NCBI RefSeq assembly: GCF_019059575.1 | Contig: NW_024882766.1 | Coordinates: 134,501 to 198,500 of the forward strand | DNA from: Amphibalanus amphitrite | Lineage: Eukaryota; Arthropoda; Thecostraca; Balanomorpha; Balanidae | Direction: 5' to 3' | DNA length: 64,000 bases | In this document: positions 25,246-37,519 of the stretch, in pieces | How positions within the stretch are numbered: the stretch's first letter is position 1 | Layout: the number at the start of each line of letters is the position of its first letter | Position numbers and translations under genes: made by a program | The notes under the pieces: generated by a model | The model's input: the letters and a program-made list of their open reading frames with translations, nothing else | Told to the model about the DNA's origin: nothing | Database searches by the model: none

Positions 25246-25836
25246 CCCGGCGGCCGCTGGGCCTCCGCGCCACCCGCCGGCCGCTGGGGGGGGCATAAAG
25301 TTGCCCCCCTTTACTTCTGCGACGATATCGTCGCAACGCGAAGAGATAGAGAAGCGAAACTTTGCACACATCTTCCTGAATACCTAGCCGAGGTTGTGTC
25401 CAAATTTGGTGTCGATCCCATTTGAAATGACGTCACAGTGACGTCATAAGTGAAATTATAGATTTGCGACTCTCATATTCCTCACGATACATCACATATA
25501 TGGGACCGAATATAAAGGGCCGATTATTGGTCAGAAACTAGATGGAAGTGTAGTAAGATGTTTTAGGATGACAGCAGGTGCTGTCTAGTTCATTTACAGT
25601 CGAGTTTCATGCTCAGCGTCATCAGAAACGGTCCATAGCGGAAAACGACAAAACTTTATGACGTCACTGTGACGTCATCTTAGGTGCTACAACCACCAAA
25701 CTTTCCTCAAACATTGCCTAGGTATTCATTTGAAGCTATGCCAAGTTTCACGTTCGTAGCTCATCAGGTTTCGGAGATATTTCACAAAACGTAAAGGGGG
25801 GGCAACTTTATGCCCCCCCCCCCAGCGGCTCGTGGG
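25246..25836. mobile_element. TTAA-type (piggyBac-like) element, 591 bp, uninterrupted copy
   Basis: TTAA at 25242-25245 and 25837-25840. G/C hairpins GGGGGGGCATAAAGTTGCCCCCC (25285-25309) and GGGGGGCAACTTTATGCCCCCC (25796-25820) are mutual inverses. The inner halves are inverted too, so the whole element folds on itself. TGACGTCACAGTGACGTCA occurs at 25428-25446 and its inverse at 25659-25677. This is the intact sister of the split element at 8260-12995. Confidence 0.9.
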
Positions 25837-25840
25837 TTAA

Positions 25841-26444
25841 ATTATTAATGATTCAGCATAGAACATCCTCATCTCAGTATCTCATTAGTTTCTTAGCCTT
25901 TTGATAAGGATAAATAATCATTACATCTAGAAAATCTCGTTGTTTTTTTTTTTTGCCGTGTCGATAAATGATGCAACTGATTTTGTTTCTCTTTTAGACA
26001 ATGTGTTTGTCGTGTGTCCCAACCTTGTTGAGATATATGCCCTCCCGGTTTCTAAACAATGTGGCTGGCTGCATGCAGTTATTGCTGTTGGCCAAAGATC
26101 ATTATGCAACATCCTCTTCCGGTTGAAACCTCTCGGAGGTAAGAGTGTTAAGTTGATTGAGCTGTTAGGTAGAAATTCCGAAGAGGTGGGCGCTTCTGAT
26201 CGAAGATGGGAATGCCTGCTGTGTGCTGTAGAATAGGGCTTTATTATTTTCCAGCTTAACGTCAACATAATCGTATTTTTAGCCATTCTGGTAATCATTC
26301 AAATGTCCTTGAAGATTGACCTAACCAATGCTGTTTCTGATGCGCCGTCTGGCATGAATGCAATTTAGAATGCAGCGTGACATGACCGGACGTTGACGGA
26401 AATCGCAGCATCAAGAGAACATGACTCAAAATCCCTGGTTCAGC
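25841..26444. other. Unassigned stretch
   Basis: A T-run at 25941-25954 and an open frame at 25940-26236 with no recognised family. Nothing else stands out. Confidence 0.35.
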
Positions 26445-26527
26445 AGAAACTACAGTGGCGCAGCCAGGGGGGGATCAGAGGGTCAGCTGACCCCCCCGAA
26501 ATTTCTGTCAGGGGCCCGGTCTGGTAT

Positions 26528-26663
<136 letters not shown>

Positions 26664-26730
26664 GAGAGGTCCTAATCTAATCGGACGAGCCCGCTTCGAA
26701 AATGCGTACTGGGACACCACGGGTGATGGT

Positions 26731-27512
26731 CCATGGGCCCCAGGTGCAAGGGGCCCGGGCCCCGGGTAGATGGGGCACGGACCCCGGGTAGATGGGGCCC
26801 GGGCCCCCCGGTAGATGGGCCCGGGCCCCCGGGTAGATGGGGCACGGGGCCCCGAGTGGATGGAGCCCGGGCCCCCGGGAGAACGGGCCCGGGCCCCGGG
26901 TGGATGGAGCCCGGCCCCCCGGGAGAACGGGACCCGGGCCCCGGTTGGATTGAGCCCGGGCCCCCGGGTGGATTGAGCCCAAGCCCCCGGTGGATGGAGC
27001 CCCGGGGCCCGTGCCCCCGGTTGGATTGGACCCGGGCCCCGGGAGAACGGGGCCCGGGCCCCGGGAGAACGGGGCCCGGACCCCTGGGAGAACGGGACCC
27101 GGGCCCTCGGGTGGACGGGGGCCCGGGCCCCGGGTGGATGGGGCCCGGACCCGGGATAGATGGGGCCCGGGCCCCCGGGTGGATGGAGCCCGGGCCCCCG
27201 GGTGGATGGAGCCCGGGCCCCCGGTGGATGGGCCCGGGCCCCCAGGGGAACGGGCCCAAGCCCCGGTTGGATGGAGCCCGGTCCCCCGGGAGAACGGGGC
27301 CCGGGCCCCGGGTGGACGGAGCCCGGGGCCCGGGTGGATTGAGCCCGGGCCCGGTGGATGGGCCCGGGTCCGGGCCCCCGGGTGGATTGGACCCGGGCCC
27401 CGGGAGAACGGGGCCCGGGCCCCTGGTGGATGGGCCCCGGAGCCCCGGGTGGACGGAGCCCGGGCCCCCGGGAGAACGGGGCCCGGACCCCTGGGAGAAC
27501 GGGGCCCGGACG
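26731..27512. repeat. GGGCCC-rich minisatellite
   Basis: About 30 degenerate units of roughly 21-28 bp built from GGGCCCGGGCCC, a palindromic 12-mer, alternating with GGTGGATGGAGCC or GGGAGAACGG. Collagen-like Gly-Pro frames are open on both strands because the unit lacks stop-forming words. I interpret them as artefacts, not a collagen gene. Confidence 0.92.
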
Positions 27513-27735
27513 CGTATTCGCCAATTGTATTACACGAATCGGCCCACCAACTAGCGACATCTCTAGTGCGACGTCATAGCCGTCCGCCGCGACAATGCAT
27601 GCATTGAGGCTAGATTTGAGTTGAGACTTTTTGCAATTGTATATGGCTGGCCGTTACATATGTGTCGTTGTAGCCGAGTGGTTAGAGTCTCGGTGTGGGG
27701 AACGAAAGGTCGGTGGATCGATTCTTGCTTTAGCG
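27513..27735 (+). repeat. Left arm of inverted repeat, with tRNA-like segment
   Basis: CGTATTCGCCAATTGTATTA and the following 220 bp recur in inverse orientation at 28717-28940. The arm ends in a degenerate tRNA-like sequence at about 27664-27735, with A-box-like GCCGAGTGGTTAGAG and weak B-box GATCGATTC. The acceptor stem is not intact. Confidence 0.8.
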
Positions 27736-28501
27736 GTTCTTTTCCCTTAAAAAGAAGTCGGTCGTAGACGCGCATTTTTGGCCCCTACGTTCGCACGCCA
27801 ATATCGTACGCCCAATAAATATCTGCCAAGTATTCATCTGATTAAGGAATAAGTTCCAAAAGAACTGCAGTTGCAGTCTATACCTGAACTACCAATTTTG
27901 TTACGGCACTGTCGATATTCGTCAAAGTCGGAAGAGCTATTATGAAAGTTGAAACACACTCGAATGACAACGGATTCCTGTATTATTTCATCGATCAGAT
28001 AAGACATGTATAGAGATAAATTGATGACAGACCGCCGTGAGCATGCAACTTAACAACCAGTCCCAAGTTATCTTCATAAACGTCTAATATAAATCTTTTT
28101 GATTCCAAGTAAGGGGACTTAGGTATCCCCCTGGCGGCTGAAATGTAAAAGTTATAGTTAGGGCATAGCTCCTATAGATGACGCTCTGACGGCTGGAAAC
28201 TGATCTCGTCCCGTGATTACGCTAACAGCTATGCCGAACTTTTTTTGTGCATGGTGATTCTTACACGAAAAACGATCTGATAGCCTGCTAACCAGCGTGC
28301 GATTTTTACTTTTCATCTTAGTTTTCGCTACTTTTAGGTACTTTACCTTGCCAAGGCCCACCTACTTTCAAAAGGTCAGCGCTGCCCCTGTCATATGCTG
28401 CGTGCTATCACCCATTGGCAGTGAGAAATATTGATCAATGGCCATCGCCTAGCACCGTTTGTCTTTCCATTGGCTACGTTCGCATAGTATGCACTATGCA
28501 T

Positions 28502-28600
28502 TAGTGATGTCAATCACAGAAAATCAGAACACCGATACCAAACCAAATACAAACAAAGACCATTGGAAAATACCGAAACCGAACCAATCGGTTGGACTGC
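28502..28600 (+). mobile_element. Orphan end of the ATACCAAA-type hAT MITE
   Basis: TAGTGATGTCAATC followed by ACCGATACCAAACC matches the left end of 21768-22029. The candidate duplication CTATGCAT (28494-28501) has no partner downstream, so the right end is missing. Confidence 0.75.
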
Positions 28601-28716
28601 AAATATTTATCTTATGCAACATATTCATTAGAAGAACTCCTACGTCTGATTTCTTAGGTGCACGCCGTTGCAAATGCATAAAAAAACGCACAATGACAGA
28701 TGACACGAAAGTTGAA

Positions 28717-28788
28717 GTCGCCGAGTGGATTCGAACCACCTACCTCTGAATCACCAGTCCGATACTCTAACCACTCCGCAACGGCAAC
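28717..28788 (-). tRNA. tRNA-like sequence or pseudogene (72 nt)
   Basis: On the minus strand a 7-bp acceptor stem is perfect with G-U allowed (GTTGCCG/CGGCGAC). The A box GCGGAGTGGTTAGAG and B box GGTTCGAATCC are good, and the T arm pairs (GGTGG/CCACT). The anticodon arm does not pair convincingly, so an isotype cannot be assigned. Together with its decayed inverted partner at 27664, it is better read as a tRNA-derived component of a mobile element than as a working tRNA gene. Confidence 0.5.
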
Positions 28789-28940
28789 AACAGACTCAGA
28801 GCAGCTTAAATGTCATTAACTTAAAACCTAGCTTCAAAAGACGCCACCAAGGGCGAGGACCGAACGTATGACGCCACGCTGACGTCACTCAAGAGGCACG
28901 CTATTGGTCGGCCGATTCGTGTAATACAATTGGCGAATAC
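28717..28940 (-). repeat. Right arm of inverted repeat
   Basis: Inverse of 27513-27735: the same order of minisatellite, CACGAATCGGCC, ACGTCA, GCTAG-containing segment and tRNA-like end. Identity is high near the minisatellite and falls towards the tRNA-like end. Confidence 0.8.
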
Positions 28941-29062
28941 GCGGCCCGGACCCCTGGGAGAACGGGACCCGGGCCCTCGGGTGGACGGGGCCCGGGCCCC
29001 CTGGTGGACGGGCCCGTAAGCCCCGGGTGGACGGGGCCCGGGCCCCGTGTGGATGGGGCCCG
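28941..29062. repeat. GGGCCC minisatellite, second array
   Basis: Same unit as 26731-27512 (GGGAGAACGGGACCCGGGCCC and relatives), adjoining the right inverted-repeat arm. It runs directly into the 1-kb dispersed repeat. Confidence 0.9.
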
Positions 29063-30102
29063 CTAGGGTGACCCGCCTGCTCCACAACGCGGATAAGGGG
29101 TATTTTTGATCGGTAGGCGTTTGGTTGGTCTTGTCTCCGTGGGCTATGTATCCATTTCCGTCGATTGCTTTTTGACGGCTAAACATTTTGGTTTGGGAAA
29201 AAATATCCATCGCATCGAAGTGCCCGTGTCAGATAAGCGTGCGTTCTACTATAGAACATGTCAACTGTATTTTATAACATAGGTTGACGTAGGTCATTGA
29301 AAAAGGAAAGCCAGCGATGAATTGCCATGTAGAGGTTTGAAACATTTATCTTTTTAAGAACGATGTTGCTCTTCTTGCAATAACGATGATTGGATCTAGG
29401 ACAAAATTTAATGCTCTTTCCAACGATGCCATTTTCAATTGTCAACCGTATCAGGTTATGCAGCAAACCCCATGTAATTAAGCAAGTGGCACATCATGGA
29501 CAAATATGTACTATGTTCTCCAGCCTTTGTTCCACCTTGTTTTTGATCAATTAGCTTTTCACATTTTTCATGAGAGGCGGTACATTTCTCTTGCCTATAG
29601 GTGTTATTTGATTTCGCCCCGTCTGACAGTCACCCGAAAATGGTATAAGGTCCAAAATCCGTCTGAAACGTCAACTTTTAAGCAAAAGTGCCTCACAGGT
29701 GCACGTGGCGCGTGCCATTTCCTGCATCGCTCACCATTCGATAGCGCGTTCGATTTACTACGAGTACACGATACTGTGGTCCCCGTGCCGATCGGGTCCA
29801 CGGTTACCGAGATATTGCACGCGGACCGGACCCGTGTTGGGCAAATTTAGCAATTTTCGCCCGATTTTGCAAGCCGATTTATGCATGTAAAGTCTATGAC
29901 GCGAATTTGCACTTTTTGAGCACGCGCCATGTGCTCACCACCCCGGATCGAGCTGTGACCCCTCACAGGCACGTTGTCCATCCTTGTTCTATAAGTTGTG
30001 CAAATTTCAGCGCGCTAGGTGCAGTCTGCAGGCCTGCACCCTGCGCTAAGTAACACCATGGAGTAACACCATGCCGGGACCTCGGTAACAGACAGAATCT
30101 AC
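29063..30102 (+). repeat. Dispersed 1.03-kb repeat, copy 2
   Basis: Collinear with 7007-8040, starting CTAGGGTGACCCGC and ending in the CAGACAGAA(T/A)CTAC word. A local duplication of AGTAACACCATG occurs near 30050-30071. Non-coding. Confidence 0.8.
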
Positions 30103-31010
30103 ATCATGACATTACCACAACACAACAAACCCGGCAAAAGGCAATAAATGTCCCATATGAGCGCGTTAAAATTTCTTGTGAGCGAATTCACGTAATGAAG
30201 ACGAATAATGGCACAATCTAGGTACTACAGCTGCCATTAGATGACTTTAGGACAGGCACATGGGACTACAAAGTACTATATCATATCTTGTCCGACAGAA
30301 GCAGGCAACAGCTCCGTTTGCATTTATACTATGCATATTGCGGAAGGCGCACATTTCGTCCTCGAAAGATACGAATTAATACTTCATAGTAATAGTACCT
30401 ACCTATATTTCTGTCGTGGTCAATTTGCGTGGAAATTAACCCATTGATGACACGCCGGGTGATTACCGAGCTATTGTTCTATCAAAACTTTCCGATTCAA
30501 ACTCGCTCAGGGTTATCGTGCAGATAAAGGGGGCCCACCCAGCAGAATGTGTATAAAATATGGAGAGATTCTGAAAAATGGGTGGGGGGCCCGCACACTA
30601 GGGGGCCCGCTATGGAGGCGATGACCCCCCCGAAATGAAATCCTGGCTGCGCCACTGAGAAACTAGTTTTGCTTATCGCTTCAAAACTGACATATGAGAC
30701 TGACACATGACTCGGTATGCTCAGCACACATGAAAACATTTTCATTTTACTAGCAAAACAATAGTGAAGCAGCCTGCTACCCATCCCTAGGCGTTTTGCT
30801 TGAAACCGCGCATATTTCGACTACCCACCCCAAGATATTTTGCTTAAAGCCGCACATAGTTCGCAACACATTTCCATCTAAGAGTAGCAGAAGCACAACT
30901 TTTATTCAATGCAGAGAAAAGAAATGCACTAAATCAGTCCAATTAGGCTCTAATTAGATGAAAAAAATAAGCCGACAAGTGCATTGTGCACTTATACCTA
31001 CCAGTACGAT

Positions 31011-31170
31011 CAGTGGCGGCGGAACACCTTCAATTAAGGGGGGCACTGCCGACTTTTGGTCCCATTCTTTCCATGCAACGCCCATAGGGTTAATGTTAAA
31101 ATGCAAAAATCAAAGGGGGTACGGTGCCCCGGTGCTCCCCCCCCCCCCCCCCACGTTCCACCGCCTCATT
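31011..31170. mobile_element. Possible hAT-like element, degraded
   Basis: Left CAGTGGCGGCGGAACACC and right TTCCACCGCCTCA are inverse-like, and an internal C-run follows GGTGC words. Flanks AGTACGAT and ATTACAAT agree at only six of eight positions, so the duplication is weak. The left end resembles the 58-bp element at 16274. Confidence 0.45.
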
Positions 31171-32585
31171 ACAATGACGCGGAAGTTGACACCACATCGG
31201 GCCGGGGTCAGTGACTCGATTCTGGTGGAACCCGGCACAGTTCCCGAGCGAGCGAGTCCAACTGATCCGATGAGTGGATTATCCACGGCTCAGCCCAACT
31301 GATGTCCCCGCCTCCCCGGTCTCACTGATGTGATCGAATATCTTACGTAAGATGTCAGAGCACCCGTCGCGAGTGCGTATGCTCAGATATGACCCATGCA
31401 AGGATCGGACCATTTACGTAATACAAGCACTACAGGATAAAGTAAAAGTTACGTTTCATTCGATACCTTCGAAACGCCTTAGGGTATACCTACCAGTGTC
31501 TTGACAAGGAAGTCAAAAATCTCTTCCTCTGTTCGTGTTAGCAGTCGACTCTAGCGTTACATGTAGTTCATGCTAGCAGAGGGGCCCGATGAGGGTGATG
31601 TCATTAGTGCGCACCATTATGCGGTCGACATGGTGATGAGCGACGAGGGGGCAAGGGGTGAGGCGACCGGACGGTTTTCGACTGATGGCACCTGTCAGAT
31701 GGACCCGACAGATCCCATCAATTTCAGCCGGCAGTGCAGGACTGACAGCGCTTATGGTGTTACAGGACTAATGAAATAAACCGCCATGGGTTGAACATGA
31801 TCAAAACACAATGCACTTTTGTGGGACTAGAAAAAGTGACGTCATTAATCCACTTATAGAACGGTGACGTCATTTGCAAACCACTGACGTCCGACGCTTG
31901 ATTTGATGTCTAATTTCTGGTAGAGACTAGATGAAGACAAAAATATGTTTCAGAATCCATTGTGCGACTTTCAGCGCACATATATCAGGACAAGACGTTA
32001 GCTAGCACACGACGCTCAGTTTAGCCCATCCCCTGACAAGAGCTCCGATGCATTTGGTAATTGTTTGTCGGTAAAAGCTTCTGTAAACTGTTTGAATTAT
32101 ACGACTATCTGGACCTAGTAATGATTCAATGTCGTAGCGGGGATTAATGTCGCACATTCGATTGAGGCGGATCCTTCAGTTACATAACCAGTTCCATCCA
32201 TCTATCCATCCGGCTGTCGAATTAAAGAGGTAGATTAATGGCAAATTACCCCGTAGCTGCATTTTGCATCACATAACATGGGACATGTGTAGCCTAAATG
32301 CTCACAGAGGCCACAGAGCATTCGACTTCTGACTAGTGACTTCAACCGTTTTAATAAACATAGGAAAATATGGATCCATATTTTTGTTATGTACAAGTGT
32401 GTAAAACACTCAAAAACAATGAAACCATATAGAGGAAAAACAAAAATGGAGAGCATACATAAACAGTTAGCCTGATTCCACTTCCCCGAATAGCAATGTT
32501 TTTGACACATAGTGGACACATAGTGACAAACACATAGTGGATGTAAATGGTGGCAATGCATGCCAACGGTCTGAGCACCTAACTG
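31171..32585. other. Unassigned stretch
   Basis: No gene recognised. Two TGACGTCA sites occur at about 31838 and 31867. Nearby open frames carry no known motif. Confidence 0.35.
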
Positions 32586-32589
32586 TTAA

Positions 32590-33766
32590 CCCGCGCCCCA
32601 CTGGGGGGGGCTATTTATAGCCCCCCCTCCCGTTTTTCTGCAATAATTTCCAAACCGCTTAACGGATCGACGCCAAACTTTCAGTACCTCTGGCTGCATC
32701 AATTTGACACCTTGTGTCGAAATTTGAACTTTGTAGCTACCATAGGTCGGCCGGAAATGACGTCAGAGTGACGTCATGTTCGGCCGATTTCGACGCAAAA
32801 CATTGAACCACGGCAATCGCTCCCAAGAGCTCAGTTTTTAAGCTAGATCCAATTTCTTTGCATGAAAGAACTCAGAATTGACCGCGCTATCAAACTGCTA
32901 TCTCGGATTTTCAAAATTTTGAAAATTCTGAAAATTTTATATAATAATATTCAAAATTGATATTTTTATATTTTTCTCAAAAAGTTTTTGACTTTTCGAA
33001 AAAGCCGGAATATATGTGACAGAACGCATGATTATGACTAACTCTAGCAAGTTTTAGCTAAATATCTTCAAAAATGGCCAAGTTATACGCATCATTGCAA
33101 AAAATTCACAATTATTAATTTTTCAAATCAATTTTTCAGTACGTATTTGACATCGTACACCAATATAAATGGCACCATCGTGTTCCTGAGCTCAAACTGC
33201 ATCCAATAGACACCTTTTTTGTTGAAAAATTTTAACTTCAAAATTTGACCTTTTTTGACCTGAAAGTGACCTGACCTAAGCTAAGTTCGACTCAAAATGA
33301 CCTCGAATGACACAGACGACATCAAATTCGAAATCTATGGCCTAAATGGACCATAAAACATGTGTCACGTGACCGACGCATGGTATAATATTTTCGTGAC
33401 CTATGATGACCTGACCCTGACCTGAAAATCAAAGTACAAGTTTGGTACCCTCAAGGTATCTAGAGAATCTGTTCACGAGTGTGGAAACCAAAAATGAGCC
33501 TGATCTGACTTGTAAGACGGCGGCCAGAGCCCAAAAGGTGAACAAGCCAAAATGCTAATAATTTTTACTTTGACCTGACCTGTGACGTCATCGGTGACCT
33601 CGAGGTCAATGAAATTAGGTTTCGCTCGACAGTTTTTCCGGGGCTATCAGACGCCGTTTGAATTTTGACGATCGGCCCAGTAGTTTCGGAGTTAGGAGGG
33701 GGGCTATGAATAGCCCCCCCCCCCCCCAGTAGGGCGTGTTATACACAGACCCCAGTGGGGCGCGGG
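32590..33766. mobile_element. TTAA-type (piggyBac-like) element, 1177 bp
   Basis: TTAA at 32586-32589 and 33767-33770. Ends CCCGCGCCCCACTGGGG and CCCAGTGGGGCGCGGG are almost exact inverses. Hairpins GGGGGGCTATTTATAGCCCCCC near 32602-32626 and GGGGGGCTATGAATAGCCCCCC near 33699-33722 lie inside each end. TGACGTCAGAGTGACGTCA lies at 32758-32776. TGACCT half-sites occur at 33245-33275 and 33410-33425. Non-coding. Confidence 0.9.
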
Positions 33767-33806
33767 TTAATAAGGGCGCAGTACAAGCCAATATTTGTGT
33801 ACTTAC

Positions 33807-34068
33807 TAGAGATGTCAATCGGATACCAACTTTTTGGTATACCGATACCAAACCAATACCAACTTGGTATTTGGTATTTCAATCGTAATGTGTTTGGTAT
33901 TTTGTTGGTATCATAAACCCTCACTAATGTATAAGAGGCTAAGAAATCGGTAAAAAGTTGGTATTTCCCTCATTTTCCCAAGTTGGTTTGGTTTCGGTAT
34001 TTTCTCGTGGTTTTGGTTGGTATTTGGTTTGGTATCGGTATTCCGATTTTCCGTAATTGACATCACTA
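33807..34068 (-). mobile_element. hAT MITE with ATACCAAA words, 262 bp (copy 2, inverted)
   Basis: Ends TAGAGATGTCAATC and ATTGACATCACTA. GTACTTAC at 33799-33806 and 34069-34076 is the perfect 8-bp duplication. It is the inverse of the 21768-22029 element over its whole length. Confidence 0.95.
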
Positions 34069-34079
34069 GTACTTACCTA

Positions 34080-35342
34080 CTTCATTCTCAGCTTTCATTT
34101 GATGTACTACTTCATCCTGACCGCATATACCCGCCAGGAGCGTTGATAGTAGCCACCATTTCAGACATATCCGGTGGAGTTTTTCACTTAATCCTGACAC
34201 TTTGGATGGGCTTTCTCGAGAGCAGTCCTTGCCATCCATCCGATTTCGCCATTTAAGTCAGCCCGTAGAATTTAGTGTCGGAGGCTTTACGTGCCATAAA
34301 GATAGGTCGCCACCCGCGGGCGGGTGCTGATCCTTCCAACTGGCGAGTGGGCCGGCGATCCGACCCGCAGGCACACCAATCAGGAACAAATTGATGGCAG
34401 CTGATCGGGGCTCCGCTCTAAACGCTTCAGCAGAGCGCCAATAGAGATAGACGTTCGGTCTCCGAGAGAGGTTCTTAACTGGTGTTCTCCGATGAGGAAT
34501 TGGAGACCGATGTTTGTGAATCGTGTTGAAATGAACGGCGGGTTGAGAAAATACCTATGTGCTTGACGGGGAGTGAGTAAGGCAACGGAAAAAGCAGAGC
34601 TGTGGTGACGTTACAAGAAACGATGTGATAATGTTCCCAGAATGCCTGGACCACTTTCCGGAGTGTGTTTTGCAGCGGTGTGTTTTGCAACGGTTTGTTC
34701 TTTGGTGGTCAATGCAATGAAGTCATGGACCACAGCACAAACAAGACGATAACAAGTATAACGTAACTAGAATATAAAATGCTATGTAATAAACAGGTGG
34801 GTTGTAAGTTGCAACTCCACAAGCATGATGATTGATTATTCCTATACGGTTGACATGTCCGCAGTAATAGCGGTAGGGAGCATGTTCTAACCAGTAACCA
34901 AGGTTCTAACAGTTCAGTTGGGGAAACTACGAGGCGAAGATAAAAAAATGATTGGTCAATAAATGGACTTTTGATGACCATATATGGGCATAAATGCAGC
35001 CCCCGCTACTAAGGGTGAAAAACGGTATAACAAGCCGGTACTTGCGGTATCGCGTCCACTCATCGGAGAGAAAAGGCTTCCATTTTCCACTAGGAATTAG
35101 CGCGATTTGATTAAATTCGGCGAATTGACTCGAAAATTGCGATAGGAAAACGGCTTTTCTGCAGGTTCTGGGCGTCACAATCAGCTGGCCATTCAATAAA
35201 TGGATTTTTAAAAAGAAAATTGTCAAAAGATTTAATTTCATGACCATAAACAAAGGTCATTAATTTTAAATTAATAACTTAACCACAATTAGAAAAACCA
35301 TAAACAAAATAATAAAAATAATGATATTTTTAAACCACTGTA
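34080..35342. other. Unassigned stretch
   Basis: No gene recognised. Around 34960-35250 a phrase (ATTGGTCAATAAATGGA, then CATTCAATAAATGGATTTTTA) recurs loosely. Otherwise nothing. Confidence 0.35.
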
Positions 35343-35350
35343 CTGCTTAC

Positions 35351-35629
35351 CAGGGCTGCGGAGTCGGAGTCGGAGTCGGAGTCGACAGTTGTGACCGGAG
35401 TCGGAGTCGGAGTCGGAGTCGATTTTAGAAACCCGAGCCGGAGTCGGAGTCGGAGTCACCGAAAATCTGTCGACTCCGCAGCCCTGCTAGGTCTGCGGAG
35501 TCGGAGTCGGGAGTTGGAGTCGGTCGGAGTCGACAATTCTGCCCGGAGTCGGAGTCGGAGTCGGAGCTGGTTTTTGAAAGCCGGAGTCGGAGTCGGAGTC
35601 GCCGAAAATCCATCGACTCCGCAGCCCTG
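35351..35629. mobile_element. hAT MITE dimer with GGAGTC words, 279 bp
   Basis: Ends CAGGGCTGCGGAGTC and GACTCCGCAGCCCTG are exact inverses. CTGCTTAC at 35343-35350 and 35630-35637 is a perfect 8-bp duplication. An internal CTCCGCAGCCCTG at about 35474-35486 is followed by TCTGCGGAGTCGG, so two monomers sit head to tail within one duplication. The interior is GGAGTC hexamer arrays. Confidence 0.94.
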
Positions 35630-35639
35630 CTGCTTACAT

Positions 35640-36880
35640 TTTTTGGCGCGTCTGTTTCAATCCGCCATATTTGCCAATCACTGTTTGACCTTGTGTTGTA
35701 ACTCTGCGATTTAAAGCCGCCAGTTAATTGTGCACCGAGTGAGTGTAGGCCTTGTGTGGTTAAAAAACATTCTTATGCCTCATTTTTTTCATTTGAATGC
35801 TAGGATGCATTGAAAAGATGAAGTTGTCTGATTTTATGACCATATATGGCCATCGCCCCGCCCACTCCAGCCGTTGATTGGCTAATCCAATTTTTGTTTG
35901 GCCCCTCATAGTTTCCCTAACTGAGTTGTCTACAGTATGTAAGCCCTTAGCTGAATGACACTGATTACATTTGCCTTGTCTAGGCGACAGACCAGCGTCA
36001 AACACATATCCTGAACAAATGAATGAATGTAAAATTTGGACTTCAAGCCAATGAGCGCCAGAACAATAACACGGAGAAGCTGAGCCGCTTGCAAATAGAA
36101 GATTGTGCATGCACAATTTCATTAGTATGAGCAATAATATAAAACGATCGCAAAGATCGAACGGTCCACTAAGCAGTGAGCAGGCTATTTGACTTCGAGG
36201 GTGACGAAAAATACACTGAGAGATTTGAGACTCTCTGTATGATGAATGTACGAACAGTGGCTCAGATTTCGGACTCACTTGCCGAGATCATTTGCTGCTT
36301 GTATGCACTATTTAGAATATTTACTTTCAAATAAACCCAGATTTGATTCATCACCATGCGCAAATTCAACAATAACTCACGCTGGCTTCATTAACCTTGC
36401 CGCACAATATTCTCAGGTCCATGGTTGGACCATTTTACATCCCTTCACGGCGCACAGGTCGAGATTTTACATTACACTGCATTGCAATTTGCATTGCATT
36501 GCACACCCAAACTGTGCAGTCATCATAACCTCTACAAATATTGCGAATGAAAAATACAAGTTGGGAATAGCTCTAATATACATAGTTGATAGTACATTAT
36601 TCAGCGCGTTACCAAAGCTGAGCTGTTTTATATGCCGAAGAGCTCTCTGGAGTTGGTTGATGGAACATTGAAATATTTTTATGTCGGGTGAACTGACACA
36701 TTACAAAGGATATTGGGTTCCATTGAAACGCGTAGTGACGTTTTTAGTTACAGACAATTTTCGGACAAAATAGATCCGATCCCTGTAAGTTGTAACATAT
36801 GAGTCGCAGCTTCACAAGGCATGCACTAGGGAAACTGTCACTCACCACTCTTCCACCATGGGTCACCACAGCAGTAACCC
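35640..36880. other. Unassigned stretch
   Basis: No gene recognised; the short ORF at 36246-36671 has no family resemblance. The phrase TGACCATATATGG at 35838 also occurs at 34976, which may be a minor shared repeat. Confidence 0.35.
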
Positions 36881-36882
36881 GC

Positions 36883-36936
36883 ACTTACCCCGAGTCATGA
36901 TGGATCCGCAGTCGCGCCGATGACCGACACTTACCC
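36883..36936 (-). other. Duplicated splice-donor segment (46-bp tandem offset)
   Basis: The sequence around the donor, GGACCCATCATGCCTCAGGGTAAGTG split across the junction, recurs 46 bp downstream as GGATCCATCATGACTCGGGGTAAGTG, with its own GTAAGT at 36883-36888. Use of the second site would add 46 nt and shift the frame. Confidence 0.8.
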
Positions 36937-37157
36937 TGAGGCATGATGGGTCCGCAAGGGTCCTCTCGCTCGTGCACCATCATCAGTCCGCCGATCATCA
37001 GGTCTCCCTCGAGCTCCACCTTGAGCCTCGCGGAGCGGAGGTGTGCCTCCTTCATAGCTGTCAGCGGGTCGGGCTGCGACCAGCGGCCCCCAGCCACGGC
37101 CGCCAGAGCAGCACACAGCAGCGCACAGACCCACATCGTCGTACCGCCGCTGCTCAT
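36935..37157 (-). CDS. First coding exon of a class C GPCR (mGluR/mangetout-like)
   Basis: Encodes the N-terminus of an extracellular ligand-binding (Venus flytrap) domain. The minus-strand frame gives a signal peptide (MWVCALLCAALAAVAGG), a short linker and then the start of the lobe: LEGDLMIGGLMMVHERE, followed by CGPIMPQG. The first beta strand (GDLxIGGLxxVHE) and the following Cys are typical of metabotropic glutamate receptors; MMVHERE and CGPIMPQ suggest the arthropod mangetout (mtt) branch, from memory. The exon ends at 36935 with the strong donor CAGG|GTAAGT. Starts at 37157 or 37136 both suit the signal peptide; an upstream in-frame ATG at 37283 would bury it behind a basic leader, so I prefer 37157. 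No further exon of the receptor was found in the window; they should lie to the left, beyond long introns. Flanked upstream by a CpG-rich region and a (GA)n array. Confidence 0.68.
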
Positions 37158-37516
<359 letters not shown>

Positions 37517-37519
37517 ATC

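Noticed and set aside
36885-36934. Extension of the receptor exon through KCRSSARLRIHHDSG
   Set aside because: A strong GTAAGT donor precedes it, and the peptide does not continue the ligand-binding domain. It is best read as intron, or as the alternative-donor product.
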